DNA of 55,147 bases from Flavicella sp. (GCF_029238425.1 NZ_JAQWGB010000123.1:1-55147), one strand, 5' to 3'; counted from the first letter of the stretch, positions 35,032 to 45,273 are shown. A program made the numbers and translations. Notes: generated by a model not told the origin, from the sequence alone.

Positions 35032-36366
35032 TTAAATTGCGGTTCCACTAATTTTTTTATGTAACAAGATGGCATATCCATCAGACATCCCTGCGATATA
35101 ACTGCAAACCATCATAATTCTATCATAAATTGAGTCGGAAAGATTTCTACAACTTTCAGGCAACAATTTAAAAATCAATTTATCATAATTAGAAGGTTCC
35201 CCTGCATACATATTATTCGTTGCAGTAATAAATACATCCAATAGATCTGCAATTATCTTATATCCGGCCACTTCCTTTTCAACAACATTATTACTGTTGT
35301 ATATCTTATCAATACTAATTTGAATAATATCGTTTATTTGTGCTTCATACTTACATTTATCCAATAAAGAAACTCCATATTCTCCTTTTAAAATGGCTTC
35401 TTCATTTTCTAAAAATACTCGAACAGCTTCTTGTATCAAAGTTCCAATTGCCAAAGCTCTTAGGTAGCTTACACGTTCTTTTTTATATTGTAAAGAATTA
35501 TACTTTTTAATATCAATTGTATCCTTCACCAACTTTATCAAATACTCCAAAGCAAACTCCTCTTCAATCAGCCCTAGATTAATTCCATCTTCAAAATCGA
35601 TAATAGTATAACAAATATCATCCGCAGCTTCTACCAAAAAAGAAAGAGGATGTCTATTATAAGCAAGATCTTCTCCTCCCCTTAGTGCTTTTAACCCCAA
35701 ATCATCTACTACATCCTTAAAAAACTCTTTTTGAGATTGAAAAAAACCATATTTCTTATCAACAATATGCTTTGTTGGTTTCTTGGGAAGAGATTCTTTT
35801 GGATACTTCATAAAAGCACCTAAAGTAGCATAGGAGAGCCTAAGACCAGAATCCATGTTTCCTTCTGATAAAATTTTGAATCCATTTGCATTCCCTTCAA
35901 AATCGACGAAATCTTGCCACTGTTTATCGGTTAAATGCGACTTGTATTGCTCGCCATCTCCTGATTTAAAATATTCACCAATGGCTTTTTCACCACTATG
36001 CCCAAAAGGCGGGTTTCCAATATCATGACTTAAAGCGGCTGCGGCTACAATAGCACCAAAATCATTGAATGTATATCCCAATTCTTTTAAATGGGGATAT
36101 TTTTCAATTACTTTCTGTCCTACGATTCGCCCTAAAGACCTTCCTACAACAGAAACTTCCATACTATGGGTTAATCTTGTATGTACAAAATCTGTTTCAG
36201 AAACGGGTATTACCTGTGTTTTATCTTGTAAACTTCTAAAGGATGATGAGAATACAATTCTGTCAAAATCAACTTCAAAACCTAATCTTGTTTCATCTTG
36301 TTTATTTCGTTCTCTCTTCTCTTTATCTCCAGCCCTTTTTAAGGACAGTAACTGCTCCCAATTCAT
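35032..36366 (-). CDS. dgt: dGTP triphosphohydrolase (HD domain)
   Basis: Hydrolyses dGTP (or other dNTPs) to nucleoside and triphosphate, a metal-dependent HD-superfamily enzyme of 444 residues. The motif order is HSMEVSVVGRSLG, the HD pair in ALSHDIGNPPFGHSGE and the later YNRHPLSFLVEAADDICYTIID (third His/Asp). The ATG at 36366 gives the family N-terminus MNWEQLLSLKRAGD with DETRLGFEVDFDRIVFSSSFRSLQDKTQV. A 12-residue TTG extension exists upstream but is unneeded. It lies just after nrdA on the same strand, so synthesis and breakdown of dNTPs are neighbours, and runs 10 nt into the cargo gene. Confidence 0.93.
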   Translation of the reverse strand: MNWEQLLSLKRAGDKEKRERNKQDETRLGFEVDFDRIVFSSSFRSLQDKTQVIPVSETDFVHTRLTHSMEVSVVGRSLGRIVGQKVIEKYPHLKELGYTFNDFGAIVAAAALSHDIGNPPFGHSGEKAIGEYFKSGDGEQYKSHLTDKQWQDFVDFEGNANGFKILSEGNMDSGLRLSYATLGAFMKYPKESLPKKPTKHIVDKKYGFFQSQKEFFKDVVDDLGLKALRGGEDLAYNRHPLSFLVEAADDICYTIIDFEDGINLGLIEEEFALEYLIKLVKDTIDIKKYNSLQYKKERVSYLRALAIGTLIQEAVRVFLENEEAILKGEYGVSLLDKCKYEAQINDIIQISIDKIYNSNNVVEKEVAGYKIIADLLDVFITATNNMYAGEPSNYDKLIFKLLPESCRNLSDSIYDRIMMVCSYIAGMSDGYAILLHKKISGTAI

Positions 36367-36432
36367 GTTTAGTCTTTGTTTTATGGTCTTGCTAATATAC
36401 AATTTGATATCTTATAAATTCTTTCCTTAAAC

Positions 36433-36466
36433 AAAAAAAGGAACTCATAACAGAGTTCCTTTTTTT
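36433..36466 (-). terminator. Terminator of nrdA
   Basis: Perfect 14-bp inverted repeat (36433-36446 / 36453-36466), A/T flanks, 18 bp after the nrdA stop. Confidence 0.88.
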
Positions 36467-36484
36467 TATTTATTTTGATATCAA

Positions 36485-38908
36485 TTAAGATCCACACATC
36501 TCACAATCGTCAGGATTGTTTTGAGATTGAATAATCATTTGTTTTAATTCTTCTGCTGTTAATGGAGCATCTTGAACAGTTTCTGCTGCTACCGGTGCTG
36601 CAACTCCCGGAGCTTCAGCTTTTTTATCTGTAGCTAAAGAGAATTTAATTGCATTTACTGCTGATTTCGTTCTCAAATAGTACATTCCTGTTTTTAATCC
36701 AGATTTCCAAGCATAAAAATGCATTGAAGTTAACTTAGAGTAATCCGCATCTTCCATAAACAAGTTCAATGATTGAGATTGATCAATAAAGTACCCTCTC
36801 TGACGAGACATATCAATAATATCTTTCATACTCAATTCCCATACTGTCTTATACAAGTCTTTAATATCCTGAGGAATCACATCAATATGCTGGATAGATC
36901 CATTTGCTCTCATGATATCTTCTTTCATTGCATTGTCCCATAACCCAAGTCCTACTAAATCTTCTAACAAATGCTTGTTTACAACGATAAACTCACCAGA
37001 CAACACTCTCCGTGTATAGATATTAGACGTATAAGGTTCAAATGCTTCGTTATTTCCTAAAATTTGAGAAGTTGATGCCGTTGGCATTGGAGCCATTAGT
37101 AGTGAATTACGAACTCCATGTTTTTTAACATCTTTACGCAACTTAACCCAGTCCCAATTACCACTCAATTCTGTTTCAGAAACCCCCCACATATTAAATT
37201 GGAATTCTCCTTTAGACATTGGAGAACCTTCATAAGAAGAATATGGTTTATCAACTTTTGCAATCTCCATAGAAGAAGTTACAGAAGCAAAATACAATGT
37301 TTCGAATATTTCTTGATTTAATTTTTTAGCTTCATCAGAAGTAAAAGGCATACGTAACATGATAAAAGCATCTGCCAATCCTTGCACTCCTAAACCAACA
37401 GGTCTATGACGCATATTAGAATTTTCAGCCTCTTTTATTGGATAGTAATTTCTATCAATTACAGTATTTAAGTTTCGTATAACTTTCTTCGTGATTTTAT
37501 ACAGTTTTTTATGATCAAAAAACTTCACCCCTTCTGCATTTTCAGAAACGAACATAGGTAAAGAAATAGAAGCTAAATTACATACAGCAACTTCGTCTTT
37601 GGCTGTATACTCCATAATTTCTGTACATAAATTTGAAGAACGAATCGTTCCTAAATTCTTCTGATTCGATTTTCTATTTGCTGCATCTTTATACAACATA
37701 TAAGGGTTTCCTGTTTCAATTTGAGATTCTAGAATACGCTCCCAAAGTTCACGTGCTTTGATTGTTTTACGCCCTTTTTGTTTTTCTTCGTAACCTACGT
37801 ATAATTTTTCAAACTCATCACCATAAGTATCATACAAGCCTGGACATTCATTTGGACACATTAACGTCCAGTTTCCATCTTCTTCCACACGTTTCATAAA
37901 CAAATCTGGAATCCAAAGTGCTAAGAATAAATCACGAGCACGTTTCTCTTCAGCTCCTGTATTTTTACGTAAATCTAAAAAGTCAACTACATCTGCATGC
38001 CAAGGTTCTAAGTAAATAGCGAAAGAACCTTTACGTTTTCCTCCACCTTGATCTACATATCTAGCAGTATCATTGTACACTTTTAACATTGGAATAATTC
38101 CATTTGAAGTACCATTTGTACCTCTAATATAAGAACCTGTAGCTCTTACATTATGAGCAGACAAACCAATTCCTCCTGCCGATTGAGAAATCTTAGCTGT
38201 TTGTTTTAATGTATCATAAATCCCATCAATACTATCATCTTGCATCTGCAATAAGAAACAAGAAGACATTTGTGGTTTCGGTGTACCTGAGTTAAACAAA
38301 GTAGGCGTTGCATGCGTAAAAAACTTTTTACTCATCAACTCATACGTTTCAATGGCAGCTTCAATATCTTCTTTATGAATTCCAATAGCCACACGCATCA
38401 ACATATGCTGTGGACGTTCAGCTATTTCTCCATTTAATTTCAATAAATAAGAACGCTCCAAGGTTTTAAACCCGAAATAATCATAGTTAAAATCTCTACT
38501 ATAAATAAGTGTTGAATCTAATAAAGCAGCGTTGTCTTTAATAATTTGGTATACATCATCTGCCAATAAAGCAGCATCATTTCCCGTTCTAGGGTTGATG
38601 TATGTATACAAATCATCCATTACTTCAGAAAAAACTTTCTTTGTGTTTTTATGTAAATTAGACACAGAAATACGTGCCGCTAATTTTGCATAATCAGGAT
38701 GAGCCGTAGTCATTGTAGCCGCAATTTCAGAAGCTAGATTATCTAACTCAGAAGTAGTTACTCCATCATACAAACCTTCAATTACTCGCATAGCAACCTT
38801 AACCGGGTCAACTAATGGATTTAATCCATAACAAATTTTCCTAATTCTAGCAGTGATCTTATCGAACATTACTAATTCCTTCTTCCCGTCTCTTTTTACT
38901 ACGAACAT
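36485..38908 (-). CDS. nrdA: Ribonucleoside-diphosphate reductase, alpha subunit (class Ia)
   Basis: Catalytic subunit that reduces NDPs to dNDPs. The 807-residue protein begins with an ATP-cone ([21 protein letters not shown]), the allosteric overall-activity site. The active-site cysteines are visible as C in [16 protein letters not shown] (NLCTEIMEY) and [11 protein letters not shown], and the C-terminal CEMC pair (PDDCEMCGS) re-reduces the active site. The order on the minus strand is nrdB then nrdA, separated by 130 bp that hold a hairpin. I see no adenosylcobalamin riboswitch. Confidence 0.97.
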   Translation of the reverse strand: MFVVKRDGKKELVMFDKITARIRKICYGLNPLVDPVKVAMRVIEGLYDGVTTSELDNLASEIAATMTTAHPDYAKLAARISVSNLHKNTKKVFSEVMDDLYTYINPRTGNDAALLADDVYQIIKDNAALLDSTLIYSRDFNYDYFGFKTLERSYLLKLNGEIAERPQHMLMRVAIGIHKEDIEAAIETYELMSKKFFTHATPTLFNSGTPKPQMSSCFLLQMQDDSIDGIYDTLKQTAKISQSAGGIGLSAHNVRATGSYIRGTNGTSNGIIPMLKVYNDTARYVDQGGGKRKGSFAIYLEPWHADVVDFLDLRKNTGAEEKRARDLFLALWIPDLFMKRVEEDGNWTLMCPNECPGLYDTYGDEFEKLYVGYEEKQKGRKTIKARELWERILESQIETGNPYMLYKDAANRKSNQKNLGTIRSSNLCTEIMEYTAKDEVAVCNLASISLPMFVSENAEGVKFFDHKKLYKITKKVIRNLNTVIDRNYYPIKEAENSNMRHRPVGLGVQGLADAFIMLRMPFTSDEAKKLNQEIFETLYFASVTSSMEIAKVDKPYSSYEGSPMSKGEFQFNMWGVSETELSGNWDWVKLRKDVKKHGVRNSLLMAPMPTASTSQILGNNEAFEPYTSNIYTRRVLSGEFIVVNKHLLEDLVGLGLWDNAMKEDIMRANGSIQHIDVIPQDIKDLYKTVWELSMKDIIDMSRQRGYFIDQSQSLNLFMEDADYSKLTSMHFYAWKSGLKTGMYYLRTKSAVNAIKFSLATDKKAEAPGVAAPVAAETVQDAPLTAEELKQMIIQSQNNPDDCEMCGS

Positions 38909-38995
38909 CTTTGTGGTTTTTTTGATTTGTATTTTTTAACTCTAGGGGCTAAAATCCCTCCTCCAGCTTCTTAGGGCCGAATTAACTTATTAAAA

Positions 38996-39020
38996 TTTCT
39001 CTAATTTTTTCTTAGAGAAA
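38996..39020 (-). terminator. Possible terminator after nrdB
   Basis: Nine-pair AT-rich hairpin (38996-39004 / 39012-39020, 7-nt loop) between nrdB and nrdA. The A/T flank is short, so termination may be partial and allow nrdBA co-transcription. Confidence 0.5.
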
Positions 39021-39038
39021 ATATGTATTCGCTATTAT

Positions 39039-40010
39039 TTAAAAATCAGCGTCAAAACTGATTGCTCCTGTACCTCCAGATTTCACACCTGCTTTTTGGT
39101 ACTCAGATACTCTTTTCTCGAAGAAATTTGTTTTCCCTTCCAAAGAAATCATATCCATAAAATCGAATGGATTTGAAGATCCATACACTTTATCACATCC
39201 AAACTCTGATAAAAGTCTATCCGTAACAAACTCTAGATATTGAGTCATTAATTTTGCATTCATCCCAATCAAACTAACAGGAAGTGATTCTGTAATAAAC
39301 ACACGCTCTATATTCAACGCATCTACAATAATCTCTGTGATTCTCTCTTTAGGAACTTTATTTACTATGTGATTGTTATGCAAATGCACAGCAAAATCAC
39401 AGTGCAATCCTTCATCTCTTGAAATCAACTCATTTGAAAACGCCAATCCAGGAAGTAATCCTCTTTTCTTCAACCAGAAGATTGAACAGAAACTACCCGA
39501 GAAGAAAATCCCCTCAACCGCAGCAAAGGCAATCAATCTCTCTGCAAAAGAATCAGACTCTATCCACTTCAAAGCCCACTCAGCTTTCAATTTAATCGCA
39601 GGGAAAATTTCAATAGCTCTAAATAATTGATCTTTTTCAGACTCATCTTTCACATAAGTATCAATCAATAATGAATATACCTCTGAATGAATATTCTCCA
39701 TCATGATTTGAAATCCATAAAAGAATTTCGCCTCAGAATACTGCACTTCAGTCACAAAATTCTCGGCTAAATTTTCATTTACAATTCCATCAGATGCGGC
39801 AAAAAACGCCAAAATATGTTTGATAAAATAACGTTCATCATCGCTTAATTTCGTTTCCCAATCAATTACATCTTGGTGTAAATCTATTTCTTCAGCTGTC
39901 CAAATACTAGCTTCTTGTTTTTTATACCATTCCCAAATATCTTGGTGCTGGATAGGAAAAATCACAAATCTGTTGTCATTCGGCTGTAAAATAGGTTCTA
40001 TTTGAGACAT
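39039..40010 (-). CDS. nrdB: Ribonucleoside-diphosphate reductase, beta subunit (class Ia)
   Basis: Di-iron, tyrosyl-radical subunit of 323 residues. [16 protein letters not shown] and [26 protein letters not shown] carry the metal ligands (Glu, Glu, His) and the tyrosine of FFYGFQ that in eukaryotic R2 is the radical Tyr. The C-terminal GAISFDADF closely matches the eukaryotic R2 tail that docks on R1. Radical formation therefore looks intact. It is transcribed ahead of nrdA and preceded by a 430-bp AT-rich gap. Confidence 0.96.
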   Translation of the reverse strand: MSQIEPILQPNDNRFVIFPIQHQDIWEWYKKQEASIWTAEEIDLHQDVIDWETKLSDDERYFIKHILAFFAASDGIVNENLAENFVTEVQYSEAKFFYGFQIMMENIHSEVYSLLIDTYVKDESEKDQLFRAIEIFPAIKLKAEWALKWIESDSFAERLIAFAAVEGIFFSGSFCSIFWLKKRGLLPGLAFSNELISRDEGLHCDFAVHLHNNHIVNKVPKERITEIIVDALNIERVFITESLPVSLIGMNAKLMTQYLEFVTDRLLSEFGCDKVYGSSNPFDFMDMISLEGKTNFFEKRVSEYQKAGVKSGGTGAISFDADF

Positions 40011-40439
40011 TTTTTAAAGAATATTTTAAGGAAGTAATTAAATCATTTTATTGTGCTTCACAAAGATTGGAAAAATTGCCGCTAAATGAAAGTCTTACTT
40101 ATTCACAAAAGCATGAAGTTCTTAACAATACATGTAAAAAACTCCTTTTTTACGATTTTCAACACACATCACAAAAACCTATATAACAAGCATTTAACCT
40201 ACACAAAAACAGCTAAACTACTGATATTACAAGAGTTCAAAACTCCTGCTTAAACCTAGAAAATCAATAAAAAAAATAAAGTTTTTGGAGAATCTAATCG
40301 ATTCAAATTTAAAGAAAAACAACTATCAAAACACAGGAAAAAACCCATCTAAAACGACGTGAAATCTACATAATTACGACCATAATCGATCCTCTAAACA
40401 ATATCGCAACACTTTCTACGACACGCTATTTTTGTTACA
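40011..40439. other. 430-bp AT-rich gap upstream of nrdB
   Basis: No gene I would call. A short frame of 46 codons (40113-40253, +) has no homology cue or RBS and is probably chance. On the minus strand AATCTTTG (40068-40061) is a weak -7-like box for nrdB. Some ACAC- and TATAT-containing stretches are present, but none is a convincing NrdR pair. I see no structured riboswitch. Confidence 0.6.
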
Positions 40440-41018
40440 TTATTTTGACTTATTTTTAAGTCCTTCTGCAACTTTTTCCAACTCGGCATACCAATCTTCC
40501 CCAAATTTTCTAATCAAGGCTTGTTTTACAAATTTATAAACTGGAACCTGCAACTCTTGACCCAAAGAACAGGCATCATCACAAATTTCCCATTTATCAT
40601 AATTCACTCCTGAGAATTCAGAATATTCACGAACACGAATGGGATATAAATGACAAGAAACTGGCTTTTTCCAGCTTATCAAACCACTATTATAGGCCTC
40701 TTCAATCCCACAAAGAGCAGTATTCTTATCATCAAAAATAACATAAGCACAATCTGCACCATCTATTAAAGTTGTTTCATGTTCACCATAATCGTTTGTC
40801 GTATAAACACCCTGTTCTTCAATTGCTTTTATTCCTTCTTCTCTTAAAAAAGGTTTGACGTCTTTATAAATATCTTTCATGATTTGCAACTCACTCTCCT
40901 CTAAAGGAGCGCCTGCATCACCTGCAACACAACACTCTCCTTTACACGCAGAAAGATTACAAACAAAATCCTTTTCAATGATATCTTCTGATACTATGGT
41001 TTTTCCTAACTGAAACAT
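40440..41018 (-). CDS. DUF3109-family cysteine-rich protein
   Basis: A 192-residue cytoplasmic protein with a cysteine cluster at Cys 20, 25, 29 and 30 (FVCNLSACKGECC) and further cysteines in GADCAYVIF, ALCGIEEAY, VSCHLYPIRV and ICDDACSLG, as in DUF3109 and related YkgJ-like proteins. The spacing suggests a bound Fe-S cluster or zinc; function unknown. An upstream in-frame TTG (41039) would place the -7 box inside the gene, so I chose the ATG at 41018, 4 nt after TATTTTTG. No terminator is evident. It is divergent from the marC-like gene. Confidence 0.87.
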   Translation of the reverse strand: MFQLGKTIVSEDIIEKDFVCNLSACKGECCVAGDAGAPLEESELQIMKDIYKDVKPFLREEGIKAIEEQGVYTTNDYGEHETTLIDGADCAYVIFDDKNTALCGIEEAYNSGLISWKKPVSCHLYPIRVREYSEFSGVNYDKWEICDDACSLGQELQVPVYKFVKQALIRKFGEDWYAELEKVAEGLKNKSK

Positions 41019-41022
41019 GACG

Positions 41023-41030
41023 CAAAAATA
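41023..41030 (-). promoter_or_regulatory. -7 box of the DUF3109 gene, 4 nt from the start codon
   Basis: TATTTTTG (minus strand) followed by CGTC and ATG. It settles the start at 41018 and predicts a leaderless message. Confidence 0.5.
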
Positions 41031-41121
41031 CTGATTCAATTGGAAAAAAACCCATGGATTTCTTCAAAATTAATTCGCTTTTATTTTTTGTAAATTCACA
41101 TAACACCTATAAACCTTCTCC

Positions 41122-41700
41122 ATGGAATTCAATTTGAAAGAAATATTCACTGCCTTTATGGTGCTTTTTGCTGTCATTGATGTTATCGGAAACATCCCTG
41201 TGATCATAGATCTAAGGAAAAAGTCAGGAAAAATAGAATCTGAAAAAGCCGCAATAATCTCTGGTATTATTATGATCCTATTTCTTTTTCTTGGAAAAAA
41301 ACTGCTTACCTATATCGGTATTGATGTCAATTCTTTCGCTGTTGCAGGTTCCTTAATTTTATTTTTCATTGCTTTGGAAATGATTTTAGGAATCAAATTA
41401 TACAAAGATGATGAAAACGCAGCCAACACAACCTCCATTTTCCCAATTGCATTTCCACTAATTGCCGGACCTGGAAGTCTTACTACATTATTATCCCTAA
41501 GAGCCGAGTTTCACATACAGAATATTATAATCGCTGTACTCATCAACATACTGCTGATTTATACTGTATTAAAAACCTCGGTTTATATTGAAAGACTGAT
41601 TGGAGATACTGGAATTCAAATCATAAGAAAAATATTTGGTGTCATTCTACTTGCTATTGCCATAAAACTTTTCACCACCAATATTCAAGAATTATTTTAA
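41122..41700 (+). CDS. MarC-family membrane protein
   Basis: A 192-residue inner-membrane protein with about six hydrophobic segments. Its N-terminus (FMVLFAVIDVIGNIPVIIDL) and PIAFPLIAGPGSLTTLLSL block are the MarC/UPF0056 signatures. MarC was once linked to antibiotic resistance, but that role is doubtful; the transported substrate is unknown. Monocistronic with a bidirectional terminator. Confidence 0.9.
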   Translation: MEFNLKEIFTAFMVLFAVIDVIGNIPVIIDLRKKSGKIESEKAAIISGIIMILFLFLGKKLLTYIGIDVNSFAVAGSLILFFIALEMILGIKLYKDDENAANTTSIFPIAFPLIAGPGSLTTLLSLRAEFHIQNIIIAVLINILLIYTVLKTSVYIERLIGDTGIQIIRKIFGVILLAIAIKLFTTNIQELF

Positions 41701-41705
41701 AACAA

Positions 41706-41735
41706 AAATCCCGATACACAGCCGTATCGGGATTT
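41706..41735. terminator. Bidirectional terminator
   Basis: Perfect 12-bp inverted repeat with GC-rich core (41706-41717 / 41724-41735, ACAGCC loop). It serves the marC-like gene (+) and the glmS operon (-). Confidence 0.88.
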
Positions 41736-41757
41736 GTTTATTTTATGAAAATTGCTA

Positions 41758-43608
41758 CTACTCTACAGTAACAGATTTTGCTAAATTCCTTGGTTGATCT
41801 ACGTTACAACCTCTTAATACAGCCACATGATATGACAATAACTGCAATGGAATTGTTGTCAACAAAGGACTCAAAGCCTCATCTACCTCTGGAATCTCAA
41901 TAACATGATCTGCCATTTCTTTGACAGTTACATCTCCTTCGGTAACCACAGCTATTATTTTTCCTTTACGTGATTTAATCTCTTGGATATTACTCACCAC
42001 TTTTTCATAATGCCCTTTGTTTATTGCTACCACAATTACGGGATAACCATCTTCAATCAAAGCAATAGGACCGTGTTTCATTTCAGCAGCCGGATAGCCC
42101 TCTGCATGGATATATGAAATCTCTTTTAACTTCAAAGCTCCTTCTAAGGCAACTGGGAAATTATACCCTCTCCCTAAAAACAAACAACTTGGTGTTTCAG
42201 CAAACTCAGAAGCAATATTTTTAATAATCTCATTTTGTTTCAGTAACACCTCCACTTTTGATGGGATCAATTCCATATTTTGAAGATACGCATGAAAATC
42301 AGAATTCGCCAAAATTCCTTTTTCTTTCCCTAATTTCAAAGCCATCAAGGTCAGCAAGGTAATCTGTGTAGTAAATGCCTTTGTAGAAGCCACTCCAATC
42401 TCTGGACCCGCATGTGTATATGCACCTGAATGCGATTCACGGGCAATAGAAGACCCAACGACATTACAAACACCAAACACATAAGCTCCACTTGCCTTTG
42501 CCATTTTAATAGCCGCTAAAGAATCAGCAGTTTCACCAGATTGAGAAATAGCGATCACTACATCTTTCTCAGTAATGATAGGATTTCTATAACGGAACTC
42601 AGAAGCATATTCAACTTCAACCGGAATTCTAGCAATGTCTTCAAACAAATACTCTGCAACCAAACCAGCATGCCAAGAGGTCCCACAAGCAATGATAATA
42701 ATTCTATTGGCATTTTTAAAACGATCGATGTATTCTTCAACACCGGCCATTCTTATAATACCTTCATTAGCCAACAACCTTCCTCTATAAGTATCAACAA
42801 TAGCTTTTGGCTGCTCAAAGATTTCTTTCAACATAAAGTGATCAAAACCTTCTTTCTCTATTTGAGCTAAATTTAATTTTAAAGCATGAATTTCTGGCTC
42901 CACCGAAGAATCATCATGTATTTTACGCACTTCAATTGCTTTCCCCTTCTCTACAATCGCAAGCTCTTCGTCCTGCAAATAAATTGCATTTTTAGTATAC
43001 TCAATAAATGGAGAAGCATCTGAGGCAATAAAAAACTCTTCGTTATTTTCACCAATCCCGATAGCCAAGGGAGAACCTAATTTTGCCGTAACAATTTTTT
43101 TGTCATCTCTTTTATCAAAGACTGCAATAGCATAAGCTCCAATCACGTCATTCAAGGCCAACTGCACTGCTTTTGCCAATGGACAATTTTCTTGAATCTG
43201 TACTTCTTCAATTAGATTTACAAGGACTTCAGTATCCGTATCACTTTTAAAAACATAACCTCTCTGAGTTAACTCCTTTTTAATAGTGTCGTAATTTTCA
43301 ATAATCCCATTATGAATTATCGTAATATTTCCTGAATTTGAAACATGAGGATGAGAATTCACATCATTAGGAATACCATGTGTAGCCCATCTTGTATGCC
43401 CTATACAAATATTTCCTTTCTGATTCTCTTCACTCACAATTCCCTGTAAGTCAATTACCTTTCCTTTGGTTTTAAAAACAGTTGATTCGCCGTTATTATA
43501 CAACATCAAACCGGCACTATCGTAACCTCTATATTCTAATCTCTGTAAACCTTTTATAACAATAGGATAGGCAGCTCTTGCTCCTATATACCCAGTAATT
43601 CCACACAT
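41758..43608 (-). CDS. glmS: Glutamine-fructose-6-phosphate aminotransferase (isomerizing)
   Basis: Makes glucosamine-6-phosphate from fructose-6-phosphate and glutamine, the entry step to cell-wall amino sugars. The 616-residue enzyme begins with the catalytic Cys 2 (MCGITGYIG) of the Ntn glutaminase, which has RGYDSAG and GHTRWATHG blocks. The C-terminal half is two SIS domains (IIIACGTSWHAGLVAEY and ISQSGETADSLAAI), ending NLAKSVTVE. No glmS ribozyme is visible, and the gene is last in the operon glgA-like, DUF4270, glmS. Confidence 0.97.
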   Translation of the reverse strand: MCGITGYIGARAAYPIVIKGLQRLEYRGYDSAGLMLYNNGESTVFKTKGKVIDLQGIVSEENQKGNICIGHTRWATHGIPNDVNSHPHVSNSGNITIIHNGIIENYDTIKKELTQRGYVFKSDTDTEVLVNLIEEVQIQENCPLAKAVQLALNDVIGAYAIAVFDKRDDKKIVTAKLGSPLAIGIGENNEEFFIASDASPFIEYTKNAIYLQDEELAIVEKGKAIEVRKIHDDSSVEPEIHALKLNLAQIEKEGFDHFMLKEIFEQPKAIVDTYRGRLLANEGIIRMAGVEEYIDRFKNANRIIIIACGTSWHAGLVAEYLFEDIARIPVEVEYASEFRYRNPIITEKDVVIAISQSGETADSLAAIKMAKASGAYVFGVCNVVGSSIARESHSGAYTHAGPEIGVASTKAFTTQITLLTLMALKLGKEKGILANSDFHAYLQNMELIPSKVEVLLKQNEIIKNIASEFAETPSCLFLGRGYNFPVALEGALKLKEISYIHAEGYPAAEMKHGPIALIEDGYPVIVVAINKGHYEKVVSNIQEIKSRKGKIIAVVTEGDVTVKEMADHVIEIPEVDEALSPLLTTIPLQLLSYHVAVLRGCNVDQPRNLAKSVTVE

Positions 43609-43620
43609 AGCAATGTATTT

Positions 43621-45273
43621 TTATCTGTTTTGATATGAGTAATTGATATTTAATTTTACCCTTTTAGTATCTGTATCACCATCTCCCGTACCTCCGAACA
43701 AAACAACCCCTCTTGGGTTCCAGTTTGGAGTTCTTACCAATGAATCAATGGTAGAGGTTGGATAATCTCCCGGATTGTAAATTTTCAATCCAAAATTATC
43801 TACATTTCGATTATTAACCGCACCACTTGCATCTTTACCAGACAGCAAATCGGTCATATAATCAGTAATTTTAAATTTATAGTAATAACTTGTTTTACCT
43901 TCTTCATCAACCTCTTCTGTCAAATCACCATCAATAACTGACAAGTTAGAGGCAGTAATATAATCTAACAATTGAGAATTGTAAGGAAGAGCCCCGTTGA
44001 TAGAGGGAACTTTTTTATACAAGAATAATTTATCAACACTTGGCTTATCCTCTCCATCCGTATAGAACAAAAGATTCGCTTCATTGATCAACCATAACAT
44101 ATTGTCATCATCATCATTTGCTAAATCACGTAAATCTCTCAACTCATCACTTACGATTGTCTCATTGCCAGGTTGATCATCATAATCAAACAATTTAACA
44201 TTAGACAATGAACCTGCAGTCCCTTGAATATAAATTTTATCTGAGTCTCTCGGATAAGAAGCTTTTTCTAGAGGCTCGTGTTTATTTGCTTTCACTCCCC
44301 CTAAATCAAATCTTCTAACAGCAGCTATTGTATCAATATTCATCCCTGTTGATACCAGAGAAATCACATTTGAATAATGCATATCTACAGAAGCATTTGT
44401 CAACGGAAAAGTAACAGTTGAAGCCCCTACTGTTGAAGTAACTTCAACATAGAGTCCTTTCATATAACGTATAAAACTTTCTTGACTTTGAAGATCATCT
44501 GGAACAGTACCATCTTTTTCTGGAAGAATACTCAATAACTTCGTTTCAAAATACCCAGGATCTAAAGACACAGACATAAACGGCGACTTATCAGAAAATG
44601 AAGTTCTCCATATATCTCCTGTTAAGGACTTTGTAAAATAAGCTGCTGTATCCAAAGGAGAAATGCTAATAGCAGCCTCATCTCTTAACAAAGCATCTAC
44701 ATCATAATCTCTATTTGAATAATATTTATTCACAGAAGAAGGATCTGATGGATCTAAAGGATTCAAAAAGGTAGCAAGCTCATGCACTTTTACATTGAAA
44801 CCTTCATATATTACATTGTCATCTACATCTGTTGAGCTTTTACCAAAAACAGAATCTAATTGGAAAATATTCCCATCTTCTTCTACTAATCTTACACTAG
44901 AATGATAAGGAATAGTTAGAATAACTCCATCCATATGCCTTGTAACTATCGTATCTGGATGAATTATCTCTGAATAGAACTCAATGGTATCCGGAAGCAT
45001 AAGCTGTGACACAAAAGAAGATCTTATTTTACCTACAGCCTCTTCGTCATAAACACCCAATAAAAACTGGCCATTCAATTCGGACTCTACGCTATCAATA
45101 TATTCGTCATCAAACGCTACCTCAAAAACAGTATCTTTTGTAACAAAATTTAAATTATCAATAAAACCAGCGTCAATACTGTTTAAATCATCATCAGAAC
45201 AGGCAACTACCAACAATAATAGCAGTGAAAGTAAACCAATACTTTTCATAGCATTCCTAACTTTTATTGTCAT
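43621..45273 (-). CDS. DUF4270-family surface lipoprotein
   Basis: A 550-residue lipoprotein. The lipobox is at VVAC with Cys about 25, followed immediately by SDDDL. A Ser-Asp-Asp-type sequence after the lipidated Cys is the lipoprotein export signal reported for surface-exposed Bacteroidetes lipoproteins, so this protein is probably outside the cell (inference). The body is strand-rich and matches the DUF4270 family as I know it; function unknown. A shorter start at 45249 (MKSIGLLSLL) is equally possible. It lies between the glgA-like gene and glmS with short gaps (17 and 12 nt). Confidence 0.87.
   Translation of the reverse strand: MTIKVRNAMKSIGLLSLLLLLVVACSDDDLNSIDAGFIDNLNFVTKDTVFEVAFDDEYIDSVESELNGQFLLGVYDEEAVGKIRSSFVSQLMLPDTIEFYSEIIHPDTIVTRHMDGVILTIPYHSSVRLVEEDGNIFQLDSVFGKSSTDVDDNVIYEGFNVKVHELATFLNPLDPSDPSSVNKYYSNRDYDVDALLRDEAAISISPLDTAAYFTKSLTGDIWRTSFSDKSPFMSVSLDPGYFETKLLSILPEKDGTVPDDLQSQESFIRYMKGLYVEVTSTVGASTVTFPLTNASVDMHYSNVISLVSTGMNIDTIAAVRRFDLGGVKANKHEPLEKASYPRDSDKIYIQGTAGSLSNVKLFDYDDQPGNETIVSDELRDLRDLANDDDDNMLWLINEANLLFYTDGEDKPSVDKLFLYKKVPSINGALPYNSQLLDYITASNLSVIDGDLTEEVDEEGKTSYYYKFKITDYMTDLLSGKDASGAVNNRNVDNFGLKIYNPGDYPTSTIDSLVRTPNWNPRGVVLFGGTGDGDTDTKRVKLNINYSYQNR

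Noticed and set aside
35022-35081. Longer start for the T9SS cargo, overlapping dgt by about 50 nt
   Set aside because: The internal ATG at 35021 gives an ideal signal sequence 10 nt after dgt.
38909-39038. Possible riboswitch between nrdB and nrdA
   Set aside because: Only a short AT-rich hairpin is visible; no conserved riboswitch core that I know.
40113-40253. 46-codon + frame upstream of nrdB
   Set aside because: Length and composition are what chance gives in AT-rich DNA, and there is no supporting context.
41019-41039. TTG start for the DUF3109 gene 21 nt upstream of the ATG
   Set aside because: A TATTTTTG promoter box lies inside this extension.
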